64,000 nt of DNA from assembly GCA_963675995.2 (NCBI GenBank), contig CAXXIY010000001.1:2976001-3040000 (forward strand), in the 5' to 3' direction. Positions within the stretch are counted from its first letter, which is position 1. Each line of letters starts with the position of its first letter. The translations under genes and the position numbers were made by a program. The notes below the pieces were generated by a model that saw only the letters and a list, made by a program, of their open reading frames with translations, had not been told where the DNA came from and did not search any database. This document shows, piece after piece, positions 1-9,048 of the stretch. The stretch comes from JAAFHB01 sp963675995. Lineage in GTDB: Bacteria > Bacteroidota > Bacteroidia > Bacteroidales > Prolixibacteraceae.

Positions 1-2094
1 ACGTTTGTCGACAATTTTGGCGTTTTCGCGTAATGCTTCGAAGGCATACATATTTGCACGGTAGCTATTCGATGCAGCAAGTTTTTGTTTATTCGCAGCT
101 ACATCCTGATCTGTACCTGGTGTGATGCTGGTCGCTTTAATCACAAATACTCCGCTGTTTCCTTCAACTGGTTTGGATACCTGATTTGCTTCAAGTGCTG
201 CAGCTGCACCAGCTACCGCCGGTTCAAAGCCTGCACCCTGAATGGAATAAGTTTCAAAGGTAATATCCTGAGCCTGGCCAACCGTTACACCAAGTTCTGT
301 AGCCAGCTGGGTAAGATCCGATTTGTTCGTCATCTTCTGAATCAATTGCTCTGCTTTTTTCTCTTTCTTAACTTCGAGTTCAACACGGGTTTTAACAGCG
401 CTGAAAGAGGCAAGCCCTTTTTCCTGTACTCCGGTCAGTGTTGCAATAATAAATTGATTTCCAAGCTCGAAAATAGGTGTTCCTTCTGTACCTAAAATAA
501 TTGACCCCGGTTTTGCTTTATAGGCTGCACGTATGAGTAAACGGGAATTTTCAAGTCCGGTAACCTCTTTGTCATTTTCATGAATATTGGCCGAACGTTT
601 GTTTAATCCCTGTGCTACGACAGCGTCGTTGAATTTTTTAAGATCCTGATTTTGACTTGCGAATTTTGAAGCGGTGGTGTAAATGGCCTGATAGGTTTGA
701 GTACTTGGCTCAATAACCCGATCAATTATCGCCAGCTGAACATTCGGAACGGTCTTGCCACGATTGATTACCTGAACAAGATGTACTCCAAATTGTGACT
801 TCACTACCTGTAGATCGTTCACTTTTCCGAAGAATGCAGCATCCTCAAAAGGTTTAACCATCATTCCGCGACGTATCCAACCCAAACTTCCTCCATTATT
901 TGCCGATCCGTTATCCTGCGATTTAGCTTTGGCAATATCCTCAAATTTCTGACCTTTAATTACAATCAGGTTTTTAAGACTGTCAATTGTTGCGTTGGCT
1001 TTGGCAAGTTCAGGCTGTGAGTTAACCTTAATTAAAATGTGACGTACTTCGACAGAATCGGGAAGCTCTTCAAATCGTTGAATTTTAGCCAGTTTCCAGC
1101 TTTTATTATCCTTGTATGGTCCGTAGATATCACCTACTTTACCGGCAAATGCAAAATTGCCTATTTCGGGTGAAAGGTCATTCTTTTTGAAAAATGTTGG
1201 ATCGAAAGGAACATCAGAATTAATATTGACAAAAGCTGCCGGATCCTCGACAGTGGCAAATTCTGCCTTAATATCATTTATCCATTTGATCAGCTTATCT
1301 TCATCAGCCTTTGATGCAACAACCGGAAAAGAGATATAGTCAATATTTCTGTTGTTTTCCTGTTTGTATTTTTCCTTGTTTTTTTCGTAATAATCTTTAA
1401 GTTCCGAGTCAGATACTTTAACCTCACTATCTGCTATTGAAGCAAAGGATTTTGTAACAAACTGAATATTGGCTTTATGATTCTTACCTGTAAGATCACT
1501 TTTTGCCTCTTCGGTGGTTACATAGATCCCCTTTGACAGAAGATTATTGTATTTCGCGAATGAACGTTCCTCAACAATCTGACCTTCTATAAACAGCCAG
1601 TAATTATGTTCTTTTCCACTGCTGTTGGTCTGCTGGTATTTTAAAAACTGTATCAGAGCACCACGATTAATTGCACCAGTATTGGGATCACGGAAAATAC
1701 TTTGAATAATTTGATGAGGATTTTTCCCTTGTACCAAATCAAAAAGCTCAGTTGAGGTTACTGCGACACCAAGATTTTCATAAATATCTTTCATGGTGAG
1801 ATTTCTTACCATACTTTGCCATGTCTGTTCCCTGATCTGCTCGGTAGTCTTAAGGTCGAGCGAAGTTTTACCGGAATTCATTTTGTAAATTTCTGACAAC
1901 TCGTCGACTTTGGCCTGAAATTCGGGATAAGTCACAGTTTTGCCGTCAATTTCAGCTAATTCCATTTGTTTTCCTCGCATGATCGAACTTGATGATTTGA
2001 ACAAGTCGCCGAGAATAAATGCCGCGAGTGCCACACCAATAAATATTGCAATCGCAATTCCGGCACGGTTCCTGATTTTCTGTAATGTTGCCAT
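1..2094 (-). CDS. ppiD: Periplasmic peptidyl-prolyl isomerase, SurA/PpiD type (3'-truncated by window)
   Basis: This is a membrane-anchored periplasmic folding chaperone and proline isomerase. The frame stays open for 698 codons from an ATG at 2094 to the window edge, so the C-terminus is missing. The start reads MATLQKIRNRAGIAIAIF, giving one N-terminal membrane helix at about residues 11-29. A SurA-N-like helical segment follows (YPEFQAKVDELSEIY). The parvulin rotamase domain begins near residue 340 with VEVRHILIK and continues through GGSLGWIRRGMMVKPFEDA. This order (helix, chaperone arm, parvulin) is the PpiD/SurA_N_3 arrangement common in Bacteroidota. It is the last gene visible in the nadB-lptC run, 133 bp after lptC, and may have its own promoter. 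The family is clear; the exact symbol is less certain. Confidence 0.88.
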   Translation of the reverse strand, partial: MATLQKIRNRAGIAIAIFIGVALAAFILGDLFKSSSSIMRGKQMELAEIDGKTVTYPEFQAKVDELSEIYKMNSGKTSLDLKTTEQIREQTWQSMVRNLTMKDIYENLGVAVTSTELFDLVQGKNPHQIIQSIFRDPNTGAINRGALIQFLKYQQTNSSGKEHNYWLFIEGQIVEERSFAKYNNLLSKGIYVTTEEAKSDLTGKNHKANIQFVTKSFASIADSEVKVSDSELKDYYEKNKEKYKQENNRNIDYISFPVVASKADEDKLIKWINDIKAEFATVEDPAAFVNINSDVPFDPTFFKKNDLSPEIGNFAFAGKVGDIYGPYKDNKSWKLAKIQRFEELPDSVEVRHILIKVNSQPELAKANATIDSLKNLIVIKGQKFEDIAKAKSQDNGSANNGGSLGWIRRGMMVKPFEDAAFFGKVNDLQVVKSQFGVHLVQVINRGKTVPNVQLAIIDRVIEPSTQTYQAIYTTASKFASQNQDLKKFNDAVVAQGLNKRSANIHENDKEVTGLENSRLLIRAAYKAKPGSIILGTEGTPIFELGNQFIIATLTGVQEKGLASFSAVKTRVELEVKKEKKAEQLIQKMTNKSDLTQLATELGVTVGQAQDITFETYSIQGAGFEPAVAGAAAALEANQVSKPVEGNSGVFVIKATSITPGTDQDVAANKQKLAASNSYRANMYAFEALRENAKIVDKR

Positions 2095-2227
2095 CGATAT
2101 TTGGTTACTTTATTATTACTTTTTCTAATGTTTATGAGGGTGCGAATATAGTAAAATTCGGCTTTTAAATTACTGACTTTTCATGAAATTTTACAAACCA
2201 TCAAATGATTAATATTTCCAACCTTGA

Positions 2228-2890
2228 TTATTGTTCCTCGACAAAAATATGACCCTTAGTTTTCTTGAATGACCATTTTGTCATTTGAGAATCAGACTCA
2301 AATCCTCCTGTTCCTGTGATGTCCTGATCGCCGCCTCTTTTGATATGGACAAATTTTTCAGAAAAAATCTTATCCTCTCTGATGAGATAAATCAGCTCTT
2401 CGGTCCATAGGGTGTCTCCCTTAATATTGACCATAACAACATTTCCGGTCGCCAGCCATTTTTGCTCGAGTTCAAGGTTCTTCCCATAATTGCCCGACAA
2501 TTCTGAAATGATTTTTTTATTCGCGTCAAACTGCTGAAGATGAAATCCATCGGGAAATTCCTTATATGGTTCCTGCTCCCTATCGAAAATCAGGAGTTTT
2601 GGAGTTTTCAGAAAATACCTCACAACTCCTGAGTCGGTATAAAATGATTGAAAATTGGTCGCTTCAATCGTTGGCGTTTTTTTACTGGTCAGCAGATCTG
2701 AAGGTATGTCAGAAGCGACTCTTGAGCTGCAGGAAACAATTAGCATGATCGCACCTGCCATAAAGGCTGTAATAGCCGCTTTATGATAACTGGTGGATTT
2801 TTTGAAAAAGCCTCCTGGCACAAAATTTTGCGATAAAAGAGTTGTCACACTAATTATTGTATTCCTAAATTTTATCACCATTATATTCAA
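2228..2890 (-). CDS. lptC: LPS export ABC transporter periplasmic protein LptC
   Basis: LptC passes lipopolysaccharide from the inner-membrane LptBFG transporter to the periplasmic LptA bridge. The 220-residue product has a hydrophobic stretch ending in a lipobox-like IVSC at about residue 53. It is followed by the beta-jellyroll pattern of LptC: FLKTPKLLIFDR, then WLATGNVVMVN and TLWTEELIYL. The N-terminus is longer than usual. The start overlaps the end of coaX by 26 bp, and an alternative ATG three codons in cannot be excluded. Translational coupling with coaX is likely. The position between coaX and a PpiD-type chaperone fits an envelope-biogenesis operon. The assignment rests on the fold pattern and context; LptC sequences diverge strongly. 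Confidence 0.82.
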   Translation of the reverse strand: MNIMVIKFRNTIISVTTLLSQNFVPGGFFKKSTSYHKAAITAFMAGAIMLIVSCSSRVASDIPSDLLTSKKTPTIEATNFQSFYTDSGVVRYFLKTPKLLIFDREQEPYKEFPDGFHLQQFDANKKIISELSGNYGKNLELEQKWLATGNVVMVNIKGDTLWTEELIYLIREDKIFSEKFVHIKRGGDQDITGTGGFESDSQMTKWSFKKTKGHIFVEEQ

Positions 2891-3596
2891 GAATTCGGTT
2901 TAACCCAATCAGGGTAATCTCAAATTTTACAAAGATGGTGTTTTTTAATTTTTTATCAAAAAAGAATGAATCACCTCCGGTTAAAATAACCTGACAATCT
3001 TCCCATTTTTGAAGGACATGATCGATCATTGCGTCAATTTCGAAGATCATTCCGTTCTGAACCCCTGCTCTGATGGCCTCTTCGGTTGTCCGTCCTAGTT
3101 CAGGCCATTGGTCGCCACGCTCCGTTTTTGGCAATTTTTTGGTGAATTGATGAAGTGCTTTGAATCTCATCTCTAAACCGGGAGAGATGTTTCCGCCCAG
3201 AAAACAATTGTTATTAATCATGTCAAAAGTTATGGCCGTACCTGCATCGATCACCAAAAGCGAATTTCCAGGTAAAATCGCAAGGCTTCCAATCGCTGCA
3301 GCAAGCCTGTCGAGACCAAGTGTCTCTTTTGACTCATACAAATTATCAATCGGGATAGGCGTCTGATGATTAAACTCAATAAAGAAATCAAATTCCTTCT
3401 TTAGCGTTTCCAATAATTCTTTGTCAACATCGGCTACCGATGAGAGAATGGCTCGTTTTATCCCCGGATAGACATATTTTAAATTCTCAAGTCGTACACT
3501 ATTTAGCTCATCCATACAGATGATCTGTACGATCTCTCCGGAATCAAAAACTGCAACCTTGGTCTGACTATTCCCAATGTCGATAACTAAATTCAA
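2865..3596 (-). CDS. coaX: Type III pantothenate kinase
   Basis: CoaX phosphorylates pantothenate, the first committed step of coenzyme A synthesis. The 243-residue length is normal for the family. The ASKHA phosphate-binding motif is DIGNSQTK at residues 6-13. The pantothenate/dimer motif GLDR is at 94-97. The second nucleotide motif DAGTAITFD is at 117-125, followed by GGNISPG at 134-140. All expected acidic residues are present (D6, D96, D117). The gene starts 5 bp after nadC ends and overlaps lptC by 26 bp, so it is almost certainly co-transcribed with both. Type III kinases are insensitive to CoA feedback in characterised members. Confidence 0.95.
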   Translation of the reverse strand: MNLVIDIGNSQTKVAVFDSGEIVQIICMDELNSVRLENLKYVYPGIKRAILSSVADVDKELLETLKKEFDFFIEFNHQTPIPIDNLYESKETLGLDRLAAAIGSLAILPGNSLLVIDAGTAITFDMINNNCFLGGNISPGLEMRFKALHQFTKKLPKTERGDQWPELGRTTEEAIRAGVQNGMIFEIDAMIDHVLQKWEDCQVILTGGDSFFFDKKLKNTIFVKFEITLIGLNRILEYNGDKI

Positions 3597-3601
3597 CTTT
3601 C

Positions 3602-4453
3602 TTATGATTTAATATTCATGCTAATATCTAAAGCTACAACTGAATGAGTAAGAGCTCCGATCGAAATATAGTCAACACCAGTGGCCGCTACCTCTCGCAG
3701 CCGATCAATTGTCATATTTCCCGATGCTTCTACTTTGGCCTTGCCATTGATCAATATCACACTTTGAGCCATTGTTTGGGTGGTCATATTATCAAGCATA
3801 ATAATATCTGCACCTGCCGATAATGCCTCCGCTACTTCATCAAGGGTGGTTGTCTCAACTTCTATCTGAATATTCGCGGGAATATTTTTCTTGATTTGTG
3901 CAACAGCTTTGGTTATTCCTCCGGCAACTTTAATGTGATTGTCCTTAATAAGTACCATGTCGTAAAGTCCAATCCTGTGGTTCGTCCCCCCACCTTTCAG
4001 AACAGCATATTTATCCAACAGGCGTAACCCGGGAACTGTTTTGCGGGTATCGAGAATTTTTGTTTGATAACCATTCAATGTATTGACACAATTTGCTGTC
4101 ATTGTTGCAATTCCACTCATTCGCTGCAGAAAATTCAAGGCCAATCGCTCACCGGTCAGGAGTGCGCGGTACGATCCTGTAATTTCAAGAATAGTCGTCC
4201 CTTTAGCTATATTATCCCCGTCACTTACAAAGGTTTTCCACAGAATATCCTGATCCAGGGTTCGAAACACATATTCGGCTACTTCAAGGCCGGCAATTAC
4301 TCCATCTGATTTTGCGATCATCGTAGCTTTTGCCTTTAAGTCTGAAGGAATCAATGAATTGGTGGTGATATCGCCATTCCCTATGTCCTCGTTTAACGCG
4401 TAATCGACAATATGCCTGATTTCCACGAAGTTTAACCCGCTTTTATCCATCAT
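3602..4453 (-). CDS. nadC: Nicotinate-nucleotide pyrophosphorylase (carboxylating), quinolinate phosphoribosyltransferase
   Basis: NadC converts quinolinate and PRPP to nicotinate mononucleotide, CO2 and pyrophosphate in de novo NAD synthesis. The product is 283 residues, a typical length. Visible signatures are ERLALNFLQRMSGIAT at 102-117, DTRKTVPGLR at 135-144, GGGTNHR at 154-160 and KDNH at 170-173, which line the quinolinate/PRPP pocket. The ATG overlaps the nadB stop region by 4 bp (4450-4453), a coupled arrangement. No nadA is visible in this window; the quinolinate synthase partner must lie elsewhere. Confidence 0.96.
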   Translation of the reverse strand: MMDKSGLNFVEIRHIVDYALNEDIGNGDITTNSLIPSDLKAKATMIAKSDGVIAGLEVAEYVFRTLDQDILWKTFVSDGDNIAKGTTILEITGSYRALLTGERLALNFLQRMSGIATMTANCVNTLNGYQTKILDTRKTVPGLRLLDKYAVLKGGGTNHRIGLYDMVLIKDNHIKVAGGITKAVAQIKKNIPANIQIEVETTTLDEVAEALSAGADIIMLDNMTTQTMAQSVILINGKAKVEASGNMTIDRLREVAATGVDYISIGALTHSVVALDISMNIKS

Positions 4454-6021
4454 ATTCTGACTTTCTCGTATTGAATTTCTTTACCTTTTTGTTGTATGAT
4501 ATGGTGTAATTGCTCATCCATCTCGAAAGGGAAGTCGGTCCGGATATGCCCACCCCGACTCTCCACACGTTCAATGGCAGAAAGGGTTATCACCCTGCAG
4601 ATGTCGGTAAGATTGATGATTTTATGATAATTATAATCATTACCCGATTCCTTGTATTGTGCTGCAATAGATTCTATCTGTGCCAATGCCGATTTAAGAC
4701 CTTCTCCGTTGCGTACAATTCCCACGTTGTCGCTCATAATATTGGCCAATTCGTTTTTTACTTTCAAAAATTCCTGATCTGTTTCCTGATTAAGGTGAAT
4801 TTTTTCCTGCCGGATGGTCGTGGGATTGTTTATTTTCAGGTGGCGCGCTTTTTCAGTTACCCGTTTACCGTAGACGAGACATTCCAAAAGCGAGTTGCTT
4901 GCAAGTCGGTTTGCACCCATGGCTCCCGTTGCAGCTACCTCGCCGCAGGCAAAAAGTGCAGTGATATTGGTTTGCCCCCAAATATCCGTTCTTATTCCTC
5001 CGACCATATAATGTGCGGCAGGTGCAATAGGAATAAGATCTTCCAATAAATTGATCCCTAAAGTGTTCAGATGGGAGTAAATCGAATGGAACCGTTCAGC
5101 GAGCGTTTCGTGGTGCAAGTGTTTCAGGCTAAGGTAGACATTTGAGCCGGTCTGCTGCATCCGTCTGAAAATTGCTGCGGCAACCACATCGCGGGGAGCA
5201 AGCTCTGCCAGGGAATGAATATCAGGCATAAACCTGATTCCATTGGCATCGAGCAGATGCGCACCTTCCCCTCTTACTGCCTCACTGATGAGGTAGGCTT
5301 CTTCACCAGGAATTGACAGGGCGGTGGGATGGAATTGAATAAATTCCATATCGGCCAAACGTGCACCTGCCTGCCATGCCAAAGCAATACCATCACCTGT
5401 TGCAGTATAGGGATTCGTTGAACGGAAATAGAGTCGCGAAAGGCCTCCTGTAGCGAGTATCGTGGCTTTCCCAATAAATATAATATTTTCACCATCAGTG
5501 TATTGCAACGTTTGGACTCCTTTACAAATATTGTCTTCTACGAGGATTTTTATTGCCGCACAATATTCGAATGGGGTGATCTGAGGTTTAGCCAGTACTT
5601 TCTTCAACATAAAGCTGGTCATCATTTTCCCGGTTGCATCTCCATCTGCATGAAGAATTCTGCGCTTTGAATGTCCACCCTCAAGCCCTAATTTAAGATG
5701 TCCATCCAGATCAGTATCGAATTCCATTCCTCGTTCAATAAGATCTCTGACACGATCAAGCCCTTCGTTTACAAGGAGTGATACAGCGTCGTGATCACAT
5801 AAATTCCGTCCTGCTATCAAGGTGTCTTCAAAGTGGTATCGTGGATGATCATCTTCTCCAATTGCTGCAGCAATGCCACCCTGAGCATGATAGGAATTAC
5901 TGATATCAAGTTCAGATTTTGAAATGAGGGCAACGGTCCCATAATCAGCTGCATGAAAGGCGGCAAGCAATCCGGCAAGACCACTGCCGACTACAATAAA
6001 ATCAAATGTAAGGGTTTTCAT
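4450..6021 (-). CDS. nadB: L-aspartate oxidase
   Basis: NadB is an FAD enzyme that oxidises L-aspartate to iminoaspartate, the first step of de novo NAD synthesis. The 523-residue product has the dinucleotide-binding motif VVGSGLAGLLAA near residues 10-21, the family segment SYHAQGGIAAA at about 43-53 and the GGHSKRRILHADGDATG block at 115-131. A catalytic-region HPTAL motif and a MVGGI motif lie further on, and a helical C-terminal domain completes it. It is the first gene of the minus-strand operon nadB-nadC-coaX-lptC. A candidate promoter -7 element lies 33 bp upstream and a terminator hairpin just before that, which suggests transcription starts here. Confidence 0.96.
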   Translation of the reverse strand: MKTLTFDFIVVGSGLAGLLAAFHAADYGTVALISKSELDISNSYHAQGGIAAAIGEDDHPRYHFEDTLIAGRNLCDHDAVSLLVNEGLDRVRDLIERGMEFDTDLDGHLKLGLEGGHSKRRILHADGDATGKMMTSFMLKKVLAKPQITPFEYCAAIKILVEDNICKGVQTLQYTDGENIIFIGKATILATGGLSRLYFRSTNPYTATGDGIALAWQAGARLADMEFIQFHPTALSIPGEEAYLISEAVRGEGAHLLDANGIRFMPDIHSLAELAPRDVVAAAIFRRMQQTGSNVYLSLKHLHHETLAERFHSIYSHLNTLGINLLEDLIPIAPAAHYMVGGIRTDIWGQTNITALFACGEVAATGAMGANRLASNSLLECLVYGKRVTEKARHLKINNPTTIRQEKIHLNQETDQEFLKVKNELANIMSDNVGIVRNGEGLKSALAQIESIAAQYKESGNDYNYHKIINLTDICRVITLSAIERVESRGGHIRTDFPFEMDEQLHHIIQQKGKEIQYEKVRI

Positions 6022-6053
6022 TAAAGATAAACTTCCTCCGAATTAATGAGCGA

Positions 6054-6061
6054 CAAAAATA
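6054..6061 (-). promoter_or_regulatory. Candidate -7 element for the nadB operon
   Basis: Read on the minus strand, this is TATTTTTG, a match to the Bacteroidota -7 consensus TAnnTTTG. It is 33 bp upstream of the nadB ATG. I could not find a good TTTG -33 box at the usual 19-bp spacing, so the call is tentative. Confidence 0.35.
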
Positions 6062-6076
6062 ACATTTCTGTTCCAG

Positions 6077-6097
6077 AAAACCGTAGGGAACGGTTTT
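6077..6097 (-). terminator. Hairpin terminator after the OST-HTH gene
   Basis: A perfect 8-bp stem AAAACCGT/ACGGTTTT encloses a 5-base loop. The A/T ends make it usable in either direction. It lies between the end of the OST-HTH gene and the putative nadB promoter, where a minus-strand terminator is expected. Confidence 0.5.
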
Positions 6098-6181
6098 ATT
6101 AATCGGAGTAACTATTTTGGAAAGCGGACATAATCGAATAAAAAGTCGTTAACCGCCTCATCCTTTATTGCTTACAGTTAT

Positions 6182-6412
6182 TTATTTGAGTTCTGATTCT
6201 TTTAATCGGGCATAAGCAACGGGAGGTTCTCTTGTGTCGTCAATTTTTGTTTCGATAATTTCAGAGAATTTCAGGATAAATTTCGACAATTTTCCATATT
6301 TAATATTATTACTACGAAGTAGAACCCCTACTTCTGCCAGGTTTGCCCATCCATCCGATTTTGCACAGTCAGCTATTGCTTCTACCAAAACCTCTCTTTC
6401 AGTTGTTTCCAT
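6182..6412 (-). CDS. Small stand-alone OST-HTH/LOTUS domain protein
   Basis: The 76-residue product (from the ATG) is almost entirely one OST-HTH/LOTUS-like domain. It runs from VLVEAIADCAKSDGWANLAE through VGVLLRSNNIKYGKLSKFI to a KIDD/VAYARL strand. In known bacterial proteins this domain usually follows a NYN ribonuclease domain and is proposed to bind RNA (G-quadruplexes in some eukaryotic members). No nuclease is present here. A longer frame from a TTG at 6445 would add 11 residues, but the ATG gives a start right at the domain edge and is preferred. It is a monocistronic minus-strand gene between the response regulator and nadB. The fold assignment is by pattern recognition; the function is unknown. 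Confidence 0.65.
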   Translation of the reverse strand: METTEREVLVEAIADCAKSDGWANLAEVGVLLRSNNIKYGKLSKFILKFSEIIETKIDDTREPPVAYARLKESELK

Positions 6413-6558
6413 ATTGTTTGATTTTAAGTCTGGTAATTCAGACAAAAATTACAAATTAGTACAGCTTGAATATGAATGCTAAAATACTAAATATTTCTGA
6501 TCATTGTCAACCTAATTACAGCTTTTGATAAGGTGATTTTGAGAATTTATCACGCTTA

Positions 6559-7257
6559 TTATTCTTCATTGTTGAGGCTCATAATAAATCCGCTACCGTG
6601 AATATTCCGGATTTCTATCGATGGATCATCCCTGAGGTATTTTCTTAATCTTGTAATGAACACATCCATACTCCGGGTTGTAAAATAGCCGTCATCCCCC
6701 CAGATCTTTTTCAGGGCAATCTCTCGTGAGAGCAACTCATTTTTATGTTCGCAAAGAAGTTTGAGCAGTGCCGATTCCTTCGGGCTAAGCAACTGCTTTA
6801 CTCCGTTAATTTTGATTTCACGTAATTTGGAATCGAAAGTATAATTTCCGATCTGAATTAGTTGTTCCTCCTGGTTAATGCCGTTCTCTGATCTTCGGAG
6901 TACAGCTGCAATCTTGTAAAGCAACACGTCGGTATCAAATGGTTTGATTATATAGTCATCGGCGCCTATCCGATACCCGTTGAGAATATCTTCTTTCAAT
7001 GATTTGGCAGTCAGATATATAATTGGGATTTGTGGATTCAGTGCCTTGATCTCCTTCCCTATGGAAAAGCCATCAACATGAGGAAGCATCACATCGAGCA
7101 GACAGAGATCAAAAGTTCCCTCTTTAAAAGTGTTATAGGCATACTTGCCATCATCGACCCATTTTACTGCGAAATTGCAGATTTCGAGATAGGATTTCAG
7201 GACAGCTCCGAAGCTGAGATCGTCCTCGACAAAAAGGAGAGATTTTTTAGTGCTCAT
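6559..7257 (-). CDS. OmpR/PhoB-family response regulator
   Basis: This is a DNA-binding response regulator of 232 residues. The receiver domain has the acidic pair EDD at 11-13, the phosphoacceptor D55 in CLLDVMLP and the conserved K105 in IIKPFD. The C-terminal winged helix contains LSPKESALLKLL, RSMDVFITRLRKYL and the HGSGFIM wing. It overlaps the upstream histidine kinase by 4 bp, so the two are co-translated. The arrangement and sequence resemble the RprX/RprY systems of Bacteroides (family knowledge, not proof of orthology). Its likely target is the divergent promoter region 8.83-9.05 kb, where direct repeats occur. Confidence 0.92.
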   Translation of the reverse strand: MSTKKSLLFVEDDLSFGAVLKSYLEICNFAVKWVDDGKYAYNTFKEGTFDLCLLDVMLPHVDGFSIGKEIKALNPQIPIIYLTAKSLKEDILNGYRIGADDYIIKPFDTDVLLYKIAAVLRRSENGINQEEQLIQIGNYTFDSKLREIKINGVKQLLSPKESALLKLLCEHKNELLSREIALKKIWGDDGYFTTRSMDVFITRLRKYLRDDPSIEIRNIHGSGFIMSLNNEE

Positions 7258-8831
7258 TGTCTATTCATTAAAAATGGAATGAAGACAGTAAACCGGCTTC
7301 CTTTTCCTTGTTCGCTGTGCACTTTAATCGTTCCATTGTTGGCTGCGAGGATAGCCTTAACGTAACTTAAACCTAGTCCAAACCCTTTAATGTTATGAAC
7401 ATTTCCGGATGGAAGGCGGTAAAATTTTTCAAATATTTTCGACTGAACACTCTTGCTCATTCCTATTCCCTTATCTTCAACCGACAGGCATATTCCTTTG
7501 GAAGTGTTTGATGTAGTCACTGTAATCTGTGGAATTTCAGGGGAGTATTTGTTGGCATTGTCTAAAAGGTTGTATACCAGGTTCAGAAAATGGATGGGAT
7601 CGGTTGTGACAACCGGATTCGACGCTTCCAATCTTGTGTTGATCTTTCCACCTTTTTTCTCGACCTGAAGCATAATCCCTTCAATTGCCTCTTCGATCAG
7701 TTCATGCACGTTTACGGCTTTGAAATTAAATTCGAACTCTTTTCGGTCCAACCTGGCAATTTGAAGTATCCGTTCGACTTGCTCATTCATTCTTAGGTTC
7801 TCTTTCTTGATCATACCGGTAAAGAAACGAATCTTCTCTTCGTCTTTGATTACTTTATCGTTTGCGATGGAGTCGGCAGCTATGGATATGGTGGAAATGG
7901 GAGTTTTAAATTCATGAGTCATATTGTTAATAAAATCCGACTTCATTTCAGATATCTTCTTTTGCCTGATGATCAGTATTATACTTAATGCGAATGTGAG
8001 AAATATAACAAGAGTAAATATTGCTGAAAGTCCAAGCAGCCGTGTGGTTGAACGTCCAATAAAGAGATTTCTTTCGGGAAATGAGACGGCCAGTTCGAGT
8101 TTTTTCCTGAAAATGTCATTTGGAAACAGATTAACTTTATACCACCTGGTAAGATCTGTATTTTGATGGGTCCTCTCCCGAATGGTATCTTCAGGAAAAA
8201 TTGTGAAATTAAAATCAATCGGAATCGCTTTATCCAGCAGTTCCTGCTTTAGAAGTTTCCTCAACTGTTTTTCATCAATATGACGGCCACTCTCCCAACC
8301 TTTATATTCAATTGCGATTTGTTGTGATAGTTTTTCCAGTTGCTCAATCTTCCTGCCCATTCTAACATTACCATGAAACCCTTCTACCGTTAATGAGTCA
8401 TGGAAGATCCCACCCGAATCCTGGGTTCGTTTGAATGTTTTGTGCGATTTTCCGTTAAACGATTGAACTTTAAGGGTATGATATCCTGATTTTTGATTGC
8501 CATTCTTGGAGGTAATTACTGTAATATTGCCGTCGAGGCTGTCTTTTTTAACAATTACATCTACATCTTCAAAAAGAGGAGGGGGTGGAGGAGGGGGAAT
8601 TCTTTTATCCCACGTAGTGGAATCGCCATAGGTGAAATTTCTGATTATTTTTAGATCGTGACCTGTTTCAAGGCGACGGACTGCTGAGTTCATCGCATCA
8701 ATTACTGACCGGTCAAATAGTTCGTTCGTTACCTTCACTGAATTGTGAAACCAATAGAATTGAACCCCTATTATTCCAAGGAGTGATATCCCCATTAAAA
8801 ACATCAATCCGACAATAATACGTTTGTTCAT
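7254..8831 (-). CDS. Membrane sensor histidine kinase (RprX-like)
   Basis: This 525-residue kinase has a first membrane helix at about 7-27, a periplasmic sensor region of about 240 residues and a second helix near 262-288. The HisKA domain follows with the phosphoacceptor H306 in NNMTHEFKTP. The HATPase domain has the N box (LLDNANKYSP), the G1 box (VEDKGIGMS) and the G2 box (GFGLGLSYV). There is no obvious HAMP domain. The sensor region contains a run of seven prolines at residues 79-85. The kinase is co-transcribed with the response regulator through a 4-bp overlap. It is divergent from a small exported protein at 9049, a possible target or signalling partner. Confidence 0.92.
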   Translation of the reverse strand: MNKRIIVGLMFLMGISLLGIIGVQFYWFHNSVKVTNELFDRSVIDAMNSAVRRLETGHDLKIIRNFTYGDSTTWDKRIPPPPPPPLFEDVDVIVKKDSLDGNITVITSKNGNQKSGYHTLKVQSFNGKSHKTFKRTQDSGGIFHDSLTVEGFHGNVRMGRKIEQLEKLSQQIAIEYKGWESGRHIDEKQLRKLLKQELLDKAIPIDFNFTIFPEDTIRERTHQNTDLTRWYKVNLFPNDIFRKKLELAVSFPERNLFIGRSTTRLLGLSAIFTLVIFLTFALSIILIIRQKKISEMKSDFINNMTHEFKTPISTISIAADSIANDKVIKDEEKIRFFTGMIKKENLRMNEQVERILQIARLDRKEFEFNFKAVNVHELIEEAIEGIMLQVEKKGGKINTRLEASNPVVTTDPIHFLNLVYNLLDNANKYSPEIPQITVTTSNTSKGICLSVEDKGIGMSKSVQSKIFEKFYRLPSGNVHNIKGFGLGLSYVKAILAANNGTIKVHSEQGKGSRFTVFIPFLMNRQ

Positions 8832-8933
8832 TCGAAGTTATATTATCATTTAATGGTCCGGGCCATTCTTCATTGTCATTGTCCGGAAAGGTTCCATAAC
8901 CCAAAATTAGACAATAATTTAACGATCTCTTCA

Positions 8934-8973
8934 ACTTTAACTTTACCTTAACACTTTTTTACAGAACCTTAAC
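8934..8973 (+). promoter_or_regulatory. Phased direct repeats ACYTTAAC, candidate response-regulator site
   Basis: Three direct repeats are present: ACTTTAAC (8934-8941), ACCTTAAC (8945-8952) and ACCTTAAC (8966-8973). The start-to-start distances are 11 and 21 bp, i.e. one and two helical turns. OmpR/PhoB-family regulators bind direct repeats with this spacing. The last repeat ends 22 bp before a TAnnTTTG element, the place of a class II activator site. Confidence 0.5.
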
Positions 8974-8995
8974 CGGAGGTAGGTTTTAATCACTC

Positions 8996-9003
8996 TACTT
9001 TTG
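8996..9003 (+). promoter_or_regulatory. Candidate -7 element for the exported protein gene
   Basis: TACTTTTG matches TAnnTTTG and lies 45 bp upstream of the ATG at 9049. No good -33 box is seen at 19-bp spacing. The direct repeats occupy that position instead, which would suit an activator-dependent promoter. Confidence 0.42.
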
Positions 9004-9048
9004 GGTCATTGTAATGGTTGAAATTAGTTCACTTAAAAATTTGTCAAA

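Noticed and set aside
6413..6445. TTG start for the OST-HTH gene
   Set aside because: The internal ATG at 6412 starts right before the domain, and no ribosome site favours the TTG.
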